The notes beneath the pieces were generated by a model. The model saw only the letters and a list, made by a program, of their open reading frames with translations, did no database searches and was not told the DNA's origin. The translations under genes and the position numbers were made by a program. A stretch of 64,000 bases of DNA from an uncultured Pelagibacteraceae bacterium (GTDB taxonomy: Bacteria > Pseudomonadota > Alphaproteobacteria > Pelagibacterales > Pelagibacteraceae): contig CACHOJ010000005.1 in NCBI GenBank assembly GCA_902581405.1, forward strand, positions 1-64,000, given 5' to 3'. Of this stretch, positions 29,700 to 38,883 are shown in pieces (within the stretch, counting starts at the first letter, position 1; every line of letters starts with the position of its first letter).

Positions 29700-30884
29700 A
29701 TGAAAAAACAAAAGAAGATTGTACTCGCCTATTCAGGTGGTTTGGATACGTCTATCATTCTTAAATGGCTTCAAGAAAATTATGATGCTGAAGTTATAGC
29801 ATACACTGCTGATGTTGGGCAGGAAATGGATAGAAAAAAAATAATTAAGAATGCAAAAAAATTGGGAGTTAAAAAAATCATTATTCAAGATTTAAAAAAT
29901 ATTTTTGTTAAAGATTATGTATATCCTATGATAAGAGGTCATGCTCTTTATGAGGGCGTTTATTTATTAGGGACATCTATTGCAAGACCACTGATTGCAA
30001 AAGATCAAATCAGGGTTGCTAAAAAATTTAATGCTTATGCTGTCTCACATGGTTCGACGGGAAAAGGAAATGATCAGGTTAGATTTGAATTGGGATATCA
30101 TTACTTTGGTCCTAAAATTAAAATAATTGCGCCATGGAGAATTTGGAAATTAAAATCAAGAACAGACCTAATTAATTATGCAAAAAAACATGGAATACCC
30201 ATTCCAAAAGATAAAAAAGGTGCACCACCTTTCTCAGTTGATGATAATTTATTTCATACTTCAACAGAGGGAAAAGTTTTAGAAAATCCTAAAAATTCTG
30301 CACCTGAATTTATTTTTCAAAGAACAACTTCTCCTGAAAAGGCTCCAAATAAACCAATCTTTATTACCATTAATTACAAAAACGGTGACCCTATTGGTTT
30401 AAATGGAAAAAAGTTATCTCCAGCAAAAGTTTTGGATAAACTAAATCAATTAGCTGGCAAAAATGGAATAGGAAGAGTGGATTTAGTTGAGAATAGATTT
30501 ATTGGAATAAAGTCTAGAGGAGTTTATGAAACTCCTGGAGGAACATTATTGCTTGTGGCACACAGAGCAATAGAATCTGTTACTCTAGATAAAGATACAA
30601 TGCATAAAAAAGATGAGGTTATGCCAAGGTATGCAGAGCTCGTTTATAATGGTTATTGGTATTCTAAGGAAAGATTTAAACTACAAAAAATAGTCGATCT
30701 AAAAAGAAACAAAGTGAATGGATCAGTTAAACTAAAACTTTATAAAGGAAATGTTACAATTCAATCAAGACAAACTTCAAGTAATGCTTATTCAATGAAA
30801 AAAGTTTCTTTCGAGGAAAATAAAACTTTTAATAAATCAAATGTAGAAAGATTTATTAACTTTCATAAAAAAAAATTAAGATAA
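29700..30884 (+). CDS. argG: Argininosuccinate synthase
   Basis: VLAYSGGLDTSIILKWL, SHGSTGKGNDQVRFE, GRVDLVENRFIGIKSRGVYETPGGTLL. Confidence 0.97.
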   Translation: MKKQKKIVLAYSGGLDTSIILKWLQENYDAEVIAYTADVGQEMDRKKIIKNAKKLGVKKIIIQDLKNIFVKDYVYPMIRGHALYEGVYLLGTSIARPLIAKDQIRVAKKFNAYAVSHGSTGKGNDQVRFELGYHYFGPKIKIIAPWRIWKLKSRTDLINYAKKHGIPIPKDKKGAPPFSVDDNLFHTSTEGKVLENPKNSAPEFIFQRTTSPEKAPNKPIFITINYKNGDPIGLNGKKLSPAKVLDKLNQLAGKNGIGRVDLVENRFIGIKSRGVYETPGGTLLLVAHRAIESVTLDKDTMHKKDEVMPRYAELVYNGYWYSKERFKLQKIVDLKRNKVNGSVKLKLYKGNVTIQSRQTSSNAYSMKKVSFEENKTFNKSNVERFINFHKKKLR

Positions 30885-30889
30885 AAAAA

Positions 30890-32032
30890 ATGGAATTTAA
30901 AACTACAAGAGCTTCGGCTATTGAGAACTTAGATAATTTTATTAAAAATAATCTTGGAGAATATTCAAAATTAAGAAACTTTGATTTTGGTCCTGATAGA
31001 CGATCTAATACATCTTGCTTATCACCATATATTACACATGGGGTGATTAGTGAAAAAGAAGTGATTACTAAATCGCTAGAAAGATTTTCTTTTTCAAAAA
31101 ATGAAAAATTTATTCAAGAAGTTTTGTGGCGGACATATTGGAAAGGTTGGTTGGAACTAAGATCAGGAGTTTGGGATGATTATTTATTAGATTTAAAAAG
31201 AATAAAAGAAGAATTTAAAGATAATAAAAGTTACTTAAATGCCATTGAAGGTAACACTGAAATAGAGTGCTTCAATGAATGGGTAAATGAACTTAAGACT
31301 TATAATTATTTGCATAATCATACCAGAATGTGGTTTGCGAGCATTTGGATATTCACACTAGACTTACCTTGGCAACTTGGTGCTGAATTTTTTATGAAAC
31401 ACTTATACGATGGTGATACTGCATCTAACACTTTGGGTTGGCGTTGGGTTGCAGGTATTCAAACTCAAGGCAAACATTATCTTGCAAGTGAATGGAACAT
31501 TAAAAAATTTACAAATAATAGATTTGAAAATATAAAACTTAACGAAAATGCACCCCCAATAATAAGTGATAAAAATTATACTATTCTTCATAAAACTTTT
31601 GAAAATCCAATAAATATTGAAGAGAAAAACTTACTAATTTTTGAAAATAACTTAGCATTTGAAATCACTGACTTTACAATTCAAAAATTCAAAAAAATTC
31701 TTCTTATTAATAATAAAAATGAAAATAGAAATATTAAACTCAGTGAAAATGTAGTGAATTTTAAAGATAGTTTGATTAAGGAACAAAATAAAAGGTTAGA
31801 GGAAAAATCAATTAATTGTGAGATTGTTGATATAAACGAAATTAAAAACTTAGAAAGTTGTTACTGCCTTTATCCAACTGTTGGAGAAAATTTAGATTAC
31901 ATAAATCAAAACTCTCTAAAAAATATCGAGTTTCTTTATAGAAAATTAGATCAAAATTCCTGGAAGTTTTGTAACAAAGGTTTTTTTAACTTTAAAAAAT
32001 ATATTCCTAAAATAGTTGAAAACCTTGAATAA
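30890..32032 (+). CDS. Photolyase/cryptochrome-like FAD-binding protein with atypical domain layout
   Basis: TSCLSPYITHGVIS, EVLWRTYWKGW, YNYLHNHTRMWFASIW, DGDTASNTLGWRWVAGIQTQGKHYL match the photolyase FAD domain, which starts at the N-terminus; about 150 divergent residues follow. Confidence 0.85.
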   Translation: MEFKTTRASAIENLDNFIKNNLGEYSKLRNFDFGPDRRSNTSCLSPYITHGVISEKEVITKSLERFSFSKNEKFIQEVLWRTYWKGWLELRSGVWDDYLLDLKRIKEEFKDNKSYLNAIEGNTEIECFNEWVNELKTYNYLHNHTRMWFASIWIFTLDLPWQLGAEFFMKHLYDGDTASNTLGWRWVAGIQTQGKHYLASEWNIKKFTNNRFENIKLNENAPPIISDKNYTILHKTFENPINIEEKNLLIFENNLAFEITDFTIQKFKKILLINNKNENRNIKLSENVVNFKDSLIKEQNKRLEEKSINCEIVDINEIKNLESCYCLYPTVGENLDYINQNSLKNIEFLYRKLDQNSWKFCNKGFFNFKKYIPKIVENLE

Positions 32033-32073
32033 ATTGTAATTGAAATTTTTTTAATTTATGAGATAAAAATAAC

Positions 32074-32310
32074 ATGCAAAACCCACAAATATTAGAATTA
32101 ATTGAAAATTTAAAGGGAAGAAGAAACTACGAAGAAAAAAAAGCTTCTAAGCTAGGCTTTAACTCTCTTTACGCATATTTTGAAAACAAACTATTGCAAG
32201 AAAAAACTGCTTTAGAAGAAAGTGCAAGAGAACTAGAAATATCAAAAGCTGAAGAAAAATTATTAAAAGAAGAAAAAAGTAAGCCAAAGAAAACTTGCGG
32301 CTGTTGTTAA
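32074..32310 (+). CDS. Small hypothetical protein with C-terminal CGCC
   Basis: 78-aa helical/charged ORF ending KPKKTCGCC. Confidence 0.65.
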   Translation: MQNPQILELIENLKGRRNYEEKKASKLGFNSLYAYFENKLLQEKTALEESARELEISKAEEKLLKEEKSKPKKTCGCC

Positions 32311-33365
32311 ATTCCTAAATTTTTTAAAGACTGAAATTCACCAATTTTAAAAATAATTGCATCTTCTTTTTTAAAACCATATTTTTCTGCATTATCTTTA
32401 AATCTAACTGGTGGCTCCATTATTGGCTCTAAAGATAAAACAAATGTACCCCAGTGCATCCCTAAAACTTTTTTACTTTTAAGGTCTTTTGCAATACTTA
32501 AAGCCTCTTCGGGGTTGGTATGGTAAGAGGATTTATCTTTATTAGGTGATAATGGATAAAAATTATAAGCCCCAATGTTAATAAGCGTTAAATCAATAGG
32601 TCCATATTTTTCACCTAACTCTTTATAAATATTTCCAACTCCAGTGTCACAAGCAAAGAGTATCTTTTTATCCTTGTACTCAATTAAAAAGTTTCCCCAT
32701 AAAGTTTTATTTGTATCTGTTAAGCTTCTTTTTGACCAGTGAACTGCTGGTAACAATGTTACTTTAAGCTCTTCATTAACTTTAATTTCATCATACCAAT
32801 CCATTTCGTTCACATCTTTGTAGCTATTTCGCATGAAATACTTTCCAAGCTTTAGAGGAAGTAAAACTTTTGCATCCTTAAAAGGAAATCTTCTAATTGT
32901 AGTCATATCTTGATGATCGTAATGATTATGAGTTAGAAGAAATAAATCTGTCTTGGGAATTTCATTTAAATCTAGGGCTGTTTTAACATATCTTTTTGGA
33001 CCAAAAATTAGTGGGCCTGCATTTTTTGAAAAGACAGGATCAGTTATAATTGTTGTATTTCCAAGCTTTATTAAGAAAGTTGCATGCCCAATCCAACCGA
33101 CATAATCATCATTTTTTAAATTTTCTAAATTTGAAAGAACTCTTTGTTTATCAATGACATGATCCTTGGGAACAGACATATTAAGTTTTTTCTTTTCTTT
33201 GTTGAATACTTTAAAGGACCATTTGAAATTAGAATTTCTCTCAGGTGAGCCCTCTGGGTTTCTAAAGCTACCGTCTGGTAAGTGATGATAAGGTATTTTT
33301 TCCATAGATAATGATAAAGAATTATAGATAAAAAAAATAAGAATTAAAATTGATAACTTTGGCAA
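32307..33365 (-). CDS. MBL-fold metallohydrolase (NAPE-PLD/UlaG-like), exported
   Basis: GHATFLIKLGNTTIITDPVFS, LTHNHYDHQD, FACDTGVGNIY, signal peptide. Confidence 0.9.
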   Translation of the reverse strand: MPKLSILILIFFIYNSLSLSMEKIPYHHLPDGSFRNPEGSPERNSNFKWSFKVFNKEKKKLNMSVPKDHVIDKQRVLSNLENLKNDDYVGWIGHATFLIKLGNTTIITDPVFSKNAGPLIFGPKRYVKTALDLNEIPKTDLFLLTHNHYDHQDMTTIRRFPFKDAKVLLPLKLGKYFMRNSYKDVNEMDWYDEIKVNEELKVTLLPAVHWSKRSLTDTNKTLWGNFLIEYKDKKILFACDTGVGNIYKELGEKYGPIDLTLINIGAYNFYPLSPNKDKSSYHTNPEEALSIAKDLKSKKVLGMHWGTFVLSLEPIMEPPVRFKDNAEKYGFKKEDAIIFKIGEFQSLKNLGI

Positions 33366-33371
33366 TTATCT

Positions 33372-34220
33372 TTAATTAATTAACGATCTTTTGAAACACT
33401 CAATTGTATTTTTTAAAAGACATGCAATTGTCATAGGTCCAACGCCACCTGGAACTGGCGTTAAGGCTTTTGCAACTTTTGAAACTTCTTCAAAATTTAC
33501 ATCACCCACTATACCATTTTCTGTTTTATTTATTCCAACATCTATAACTATTGCATCTTTTTTTACCCAATCTCCCTTTATAAGTTCAGGAATTCCAACT
33601 GCTGCAACAATCACATCTGCCTCTGAGCACTCATGCTGAAGATCTTTAGTTTTAGAATGAGTAATCGTTACTGTACAATCTTCTTGAAGTAAAAGCTGCG
33701 CCATAGCTTTTCCATTTAGATTTGATCTACCAATCATGACAGCTTTTTTTCCCGTTAGGTTGGGTTCAATTTTTTTTAATAAGTAATAACATCCAAGTGG
33801 TGTACAAGGAATTGATCCTTGATATCCAGACGATAGATTTCCCACATTCATTGGATGTAAACCATCTACATCCTTGTGTGGTGAGATAGTTTCAATAACA
33901 TGTTGCTTGTTGATATGTTTGGGCAATGGTAATTGAACTAAAATTCCTGAAACTGTTTCGTCCTTATTAAGTTCCTCTATTTTATTTAAAACAGTTTTTT
34001 CATCTACTGTATCTGGATATTTTATAACTTCTGATTTCAAACCAACTTGTTTTGCTGATTTTTCCTTATTTCTTACATAAATTTGGCTTGGGGCTAAGTC
34101 CCCAATTAAAATTACTGTAAGACCTGGAACTTTATTATGTTTCTGTTTTAAACCCTCAACTTCTTGTTTTAGTTCTTCTCTTAGTTCGGCTGATTGTTTT
34201 TTTCCGTCAATTAAAATCAT
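33372..34220 (-). CDS. folD: Methylenetetrahydrofolate dehydrogenase/cyclohydrolase
   Basis: GILVQLPLPKHI, KDVDGLHPMNVGNL, PCTPLGCYYLL, VPGGVGPMTIACLL. Confidence 0.96.
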   Translation of the reverse strand: MILIDGKKQSAELREELKQEVEGLKQKHNKVPGLTVILIGDLAPSQIYVRNKEKSAKQVGLKSEVIKYPDTVDEKTVLNKIEELNKDETVSGILVQLPLPKHINKQHVIETISPHKDVDGLHPMNVGNLSSGYQGSIPCTPLGCYYLLKKIEPNLTGKKAVMIGRSNLNGKAMAQLLLQEDCTVTITHSKTKDLQHECSEADVIVAAVGIPELIKGDWVKKDAIVIDVGINKTENGIVGDVNFEEVSKVAKALTPVPGGVGPMTIACLLKNTIECFKRSLIN

Positions 34221-34224
34221 GATA

Positions 34225-34515
34225 TTAAAAAATTAGTGGTGCTATGTAGAGCTTCATACACATTTCTATAAACCATATCAACAAAAGAAGAATGATTGGC
34301 GATACATCAAAAGCACCAAGGCTAGGCAAAAAACCCCTGATTTTGTTGAGAATTGGATCGGTAAGCTTATAGGTAAATTCTAAAATTGAATAAACAAATC
34401 TGTTCGATGTATTTAAGACATTAAAAGCAATTAACCAGCTAATAACAACATTGGCTATCACAACATATGAATATAATTTCAAAAGTTGAAGGATTAAATA
34501 GAATATAGCTATCAT
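34225..34515 (-). CDS. YggT family membrane protein
   Basis: YSYVVIANVVISWLIAFNVLN...LTDPILNKIRGFLPSLGAFDVSPIILLLLIW. Confidence 0.9.
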   Translation of the reverse strand: MIAIFYLILQLLKLYSYVVIANVVISWLIAFNVLNTSNRFVYSILEFTYKLTDPILNKIRGFLPSLGAFDVSPIILLLLIWFIEMCMKLYIAPLIF

Positions 34516-35597
34516 TTCTTTTCTACATAAATAGATGTGCTTGGGAAAGCAAAAGAGGCTTTGTTACCTTCTACAATTTCTTTAATCTTAATTGCAAGTC
34601 TTTCCTTTACTAATAACATTTCGCTCCAACTATTTGTTTTTGTGTAGCATCTCACATACATATCTATTGAGCTATCAGAAAATTTATCAACTCTTACTGA
34701 TACTCCAACAGCAGTATCATAATCTTCTGAATGATTAATAAAATTCTCTATGTCATTTCTAATAGTTTTTAATTGTTCTACCGTTGAGTCATATTGAAGA
34801 GTTATCGTCCAACTAATTCTCCAATTAGTTATTTGACTTTTATTTATAACAGCATTTTCTGCAAACTGAAAATTGGGGATAATAGCTAAAGATTTATCAA
34901 ATTTTCTTATTACGGTTGATCTAAAACCTATTTTTTCTACTACACCCTCAATTATTCCCTCAACTTCAATCCAATCACCCATCTTAAACCTTTTCTCTAC
35001 AAGAACTAAAATTCCTGAAATCAAATTTTTAAATAAATCTTGTGCTCCTAATGCAACTGCAACACCAAATAAACCTAGTCCAGCTATTATCGGACCAATT
35101 TTAATTCCCCATAATTCTAAAACTGCTGCAGCACCTAAAATTAAAATTAAAATTTTAAGTGATTTAATGATCCAGCCGATTAGTTCTCTAGTTAAAATTT
35201 TATCAAAACCACTAAGAATATAAGAGATTGGCTCAATTATCTGATGGATAATCCAAAAAAGTAAAATTGTAATTAAAGTTCTATTTACATTATCTAAAAA
35301 TAATCTGGTGTCTTCTGAAAAAGACATATAATAACTTGCAAAAAATACTCCTAAAACAATTGGAAGAAATCTTGCTGGTCCCTCCATTGCCTTAACAAAA
35401 GTATCGTCAAGTTTATTGGTGGTTCTTTTTGAAATTAATTCTAATTTTCTTATTACTAATTTACTAATCAAGCCTCTAAAAACTAGAAATATAAAGAATA
35501 TCCCAAGACCTATTAAGATCTCTATAAAGTTAACACCTAATATTCCTTTTTCCCAAACTGATAGAAAAAGCCCTGTAAAATTATCAAAAACATCCAT
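34512..35597 (-). CDS. Mechanosensitive ion channel (MscS family)
   Basis: GLFGVAVALGAQDLFKNLISGILVLVEKRFKMGDWIEVEG, STVIRKFDKSLAIIPN. Confidence 0.93.
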   Translation of the reverse strand: MDVFDNFTGLFLSVWEKGILGVNFIEILIGLGIFFIFLVFRGLISKLVIRKLELISKRTTNKLDDTFVKAMEGPARFLPIVLGVFFASYYMSFSEDTRLFLDNVNRTLITILLFWIIHQIIEPISYILSGFDKILTRELIGWIIKSLKILILILGAAAVLELWGIKIGPIIAGLGLFGVAVALGAQDLFKNLISGILVLVEKRFKMGDWIEVEGIIEGVVEKIGFRSTVIRKFDKSLAIIPNFQFAENAVINKSQITNWRISWTITLQYDSTVEQLKTIRNDIENFINHSEDYDTAVGVSVRVDKFSDSSIDMYVRCYTKTNSWSEMLLVKERLAIKIKEIVEGNKASFAFPSTSIYVEKK

Positions 35598-35599
35598 GG

Positions 35600-36298
35600 C
35601 TAAATTTTATATAGCAAAAACTCTTCTTCACCAGGATTAAATAGAAAAATTTTTTTCCACTTAATCTCATTTAAAATTGATGATGATTTTTCACCCATAC
35701 ACATCAAATTAGTATCCATCCAGCTATCTAAAAGGTCATATTTTTTAATTAAATTAAATAAACTCTTAGCACTATTTTCTGAGTAAACATAAATTATGTC
35801 AGGAATTGACTTTTTTAGTTCTGCTCTGAATTCCTCTTTTATTTCTAAAGTTGAAGAAACTGTATAGTTTATCAATCTTTTTAAAGAATAACCCTCTGAA
35901 ATAAGATCTTTATCTAACCTACTGGAAACTACTTCTCCACTTACGTAAAGAAGTGATCCATTTTTTGAGTCAAAGTTTTGTAATATTAGTTCTTTCAAAT
36001 TATTTACGTTTCCTTCTGCAGAGATAATATTTTGAAAACCATTTAACTTTGCAACTTTTTCTGTTGCAGAACCAACACAATAACATTCAATTTTTTTATC
36101 GACTTTAGTTAAATTTAAATTCTTTATCGCGTTGGAACTGGTAAATATTACTCCCTTAAATTGGCTATAGTCGGGTTCATCATATTTAATTGGTTCAATT
36201 TTTATTACAGGTAAATGAGAAACTTTATGCCCCAAAGAACTAAATCTTAGGATTAATTCTTTACTATCATCTAGTGGTCTTGTTAATAAAATATGCAT
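35600..36298 (-). CDS. hemD: Uroporphyrinogen-III synthase
   Basis: LTRPLDDSKELILRFSSLGHKVSHLPVIKIEP, FTSSNAIKNL; downstream of hemC. Confidence 0.88.
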   Translation of the reverse strand: MHILLTRPLDDSKELILRFSSLGHKVSHLPVIKIEPIKYDEPDYSQFKGVIFTSSNAIKNLNLTKVDKKIECYCVGSATEKVAKLNGFQNIISAEGNVNNLKELILQNFDSKNGSLLYVSGEVVSSRLDKDLISEGYSLKRLINYTVSSTLEIKEEFRAELKKSIPDIIYVYSENSAKSLFNLIKKYDLLDSWMDTNLMCMGEKSSSILNEIKWKKIFLFNPGEEEFLLYKI

Positions 36299-36299
36299 T

Positions 36300-37211
36300 C
36301 TACCTTTTGTATGATCCTTTTGACTCTGATTTTAATTTTTCTCCAATCTTAATACTTAGATCATTAATCATTTTTTCATTTTCACTTTCATCAACATAAA
36401 ATCTCTGTTTGCCATCAACTGAAAAAAGTTCTGCCTTAATATTTACAATATCTTTGACAATTTTTGCATAGACACCAACTGCTGTATCACAATCGCCCTC
36501 AAGAATTTTCAAAACATTTCTCTCTGCATTTGCAATTGTTCTCGACTGATTATCGTTAATTTTTTCTAATATATTTATTATTTCTTGATCATTTTCTCTA
36601 CATTGTATTGCAATAATTCCTTGTCCAGCACATGGTATAAGTTCCTCTGTATTAAATTCCTGAGTAATCTTATTATCTAATCCCAAAGCCTCAATACCAG
36701 CTTTAGAGAGTAAAATTGCATCGTAATCTCCATTCTCTAACTTTTTGATCCTAGTATCCACGTTACCTCTTATTAATTTATAATTTAGATCTGATCTAAT
36801 ACTTTGAAGTTGATATTCTCTTCTATATGAAGAAGTCCCAATAATTGAGTTTGGTTTAAGATCCTGGAACTTGATATTATTATTGCTAATAAATATTTCA
36901 TTAGGTGAATTTCTTTTTAAATAAAAATTTGTAATCAAACCCTCAGTTTCAATTGTTGGCATATCTTTTAAAGCATGAACTGCTATATCTATTTTATGAT
37001 TAATTAGCTCAGTTTCAATTTTTTTTGAAAATAAACCTTTCCCCCCAATATTTGACAACCTATCATTTTGATTTTCATCTCCACTTGTTAGTATTTGTTT
37101 TATTTCAATGTGAGTTGATGAAACTTTTTTAAGAAACTTAGTAACTTTTTCAGTATAAATTAGAGCTAACTTACTTCCGCGAGTTCCAATAATAAATTTA
37201 TCTCTTTTCAT
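36300..37211 (-). CDS. hemC: Hydroxymethylbilane synthase
   Basis: IGTRGSKLAL, KGLFSKKIETELINHKIDIAVHALKDMPT, GTSSYRREYQL, GDCDTAVGVYA. Confidence 0.96.
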   Translation of the reverse strand: MKRDKFIIGTRGSKLALIYTEKVTKFLKKVSSTHIEIKQILTSGDENQNDRLSNIGGKGLFSKKIETELINHKIDIAVHALKDMPTIETEGLITNFYLKRNSPNEIFISNNNIKFQDLKPNSIIGTSSYRREYQLQSIRSDLNYKLIRGNVDTRIKKLENGDYDAILLSKAGIEALGLDNKITQEFNTEELIPCAGQGIIAIQCRENDQEIINILEKINDNQSRTIANAERNVLKILEGDCDTAVGVYAKIVKDIVNIKAELFSVDGKQRFYVDESENEKMINDLSIKIGEKLKSESKGSYKR

Positions 37212-37265
37212 AATTCTTATTTTTATTACATTCTTATAGATTAATTGTATTAATTATAAATATTT

Positions 37266-38339
37266 ATGAATGAAAAAAAAATAATCCTTGGAATTGAGAC
37301 AAGTTGCGATGAAACCGCTGTGTCAATCATAGAAGAAGATAAAAATGGTAAGATAAAAATATTATCTAACGTGGTTTCAAGTCAATTTGATATTCATAAA
37401 GAATTCGGAGGTGTAGTTCCTGAGCTTGCAGCACGGTCTCATGTTGAAAAAATCGATTTAATTGCAAAAAAAGCAATTACTGAAAGTGGTGTGAATCTAA
37501 AAGATGTTTCTGCAATTGCAGCAACATCTGGCCCAGGTTTAATTGTTTGTCTAACTATTGGTTTAAATTTTGGTAAAGCTTTATCTGCAAGCTTAAATAT
37601 ACCTTTTATTGGTGTAAACCATCTTGAAGGACATGCTTTAAGTCCAAGACTTAACACAAAGTTAAATTTTCCATATTTATTATTATTAATTTCGGGTGGG
37701 CATACTCAATATCTTAGTGTGAATGGGCTTGGGAAATACAAAAGATTAGGAACAACAATTGATGATGCATTAGGAGAGTCATTTGACAAAACCGCAAAAC
37801 TTTTAGGAATTGAATTTCCAGGAGGACCAAAATTAGAAGGTTTTGCAAAGCAGGGGGATGCGGATAAATTTAAACTTCCTAAACCAATTATAAATAGAGG
37901 AGGATGTAATTTATCGTTTGCAGGTCTTAAAACAGCAATTCTAAAGATATCAAGCTCTATAAGATCTAAGCAGGAGAAATATGATCTTGCGGCATCTTTT
38001 CAAAAAACAATTGAGGAAATTTTAGAAGTTAAAACTCAGATAGCATTTGATGAATTTAAGAAATTTAGCAAAAAAAAAGGGAGAGCTTTTGTGATCGCTG
38101 GAGGTGTTGCGGCCAACATAGGTATAAGAAAAAAATTAATAAAAGTGTGTAAGAAAAATAATTTTAGACCAGTTTTCCCTGAAGCAAAATTATGTGGAGA
38201 TAATGCAGCCATGATTGCACTTGTTGGTCTTGAAAAGTATAAAGTCAAAAAATTTGATAATTTAGATCTACCAGCAAGTCCAAGACTTCCACTTGATAAA
38301 AAAGCAAAATTTTTAAAGGGAGCAGGGGTAAGATTATAA
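37266..38339 (+). CDS. tsaD: tRNA N6-adenosine threonylcarbamoyltransferase TsaD
   Basis: LGIETSCDETAVSI, GVNHLEGHALSPRL, LISGGHTQYL, GGVAANIGIRKKL. Confidence 0.97.
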   Translation: MNEKKIILGIETSCDETAVSIIEEDKNGKIKILSNVVSSQFDIHKEFGGVVPELAARSHVEKIDLIAKKAITESGVNLKDVSAIAATSGPGLIVCLTIGLNFGKALSASLNIPFIGVNHLEGHALSPRLNTKLNFPYLLLLISGGHTQYLSVNGLGKYKRLGTTIDDALGESFDKTAKLLGIEFPGGPKLEGFAKQGDADKFKLPKPIINRGGCNLSFAGLKTAILKISSSIRSKQEKYDLAASFQKTIEEILEVKTQIAFDEFKKFSKKKGRAFVIAGGVAANIGIRKKLIKVCKKNNFRPVFPEAKLCGDNAAMIALVGLEKYKVKKFDNLDLPASPRLPLDKKAKFLKGAGVRL

Positions 38340-38456
38340 ATGTCAAAAAGATACAGTGGAAAATCATTTAAAGATGCGAGTGTAATGAAAAAAGCTAAAC
38401 TATCCTTAAAGGAAAAAAGAAAACTTAAAAAAGAAAAAAGAAAGACAAAAAATTAA
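38340..38456 (+). CDS. 38-aa highly basic peptide (not in the supplied ORF track)
   Basis: ATG abuts the tsaD stop; MSKRYSGKSFKDASVMKKAKLSLKEKRKLKKEKRKTKN*; its stop abuts the next ATG at 38457. Confidence 0.55.
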   Translation: MSKRYSGKSFKDASVMKKAKLSLKEKRKLKKEKRKTKN

Positions 38457-38873
38457 ATGCAATATTGGTTAATGAAATCAGAACCAGATGTATGGTCAAT
38501 TGATCAACAAATCAAAGCTGGAGAAAAAGGTGCTGACTGGGATGGTGTTAGAAATTATCAAGCAGCCAATAATTTAAAAAAAATGCAAAAAGGTGATCTT
38601 TGTTTTTTTTATCATTCTAATATAGGAAAGGAAATTGTTGGCGTTGTTGAAGTTATAAAAACTGCATTCATTGATCCAACAGATAAGAAAAAAAGGTTTG
38701 TTGCAGTTAAGGTAAAATTTAAAAAAAAACTTCAAAAACCTGTAACACTTGAAAATATCAAAAAAATTAAGGATTTAAAGAGTTTGTCACTAATTAAACA
38801 AAGTAGACTCTCGGTTATGTCAATTGATACTAAAAGCTGGAAAATAATTTTGAACATGGGTAGAATTAAATAA
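38457..38873 (+). CDS. EVE domain-containing protein
   Basis: [44 protein letters not shown]. Confidence 0.93.
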   Translation: MQYWLMKSEPDVWSIDQQIKAGEKGADWDGVRNYQAANNLKKMQKGDLCFFYHSNIGKEIVGVVEVIKTAFIDPTDKKKRFVAVKVKFKKKLQKPVTLENIKKIKDLKSLSLIKQSRLSVMSIDTKSWKIILNMGRIK

Positions 38874-38883
38874 TAAAAATTTC

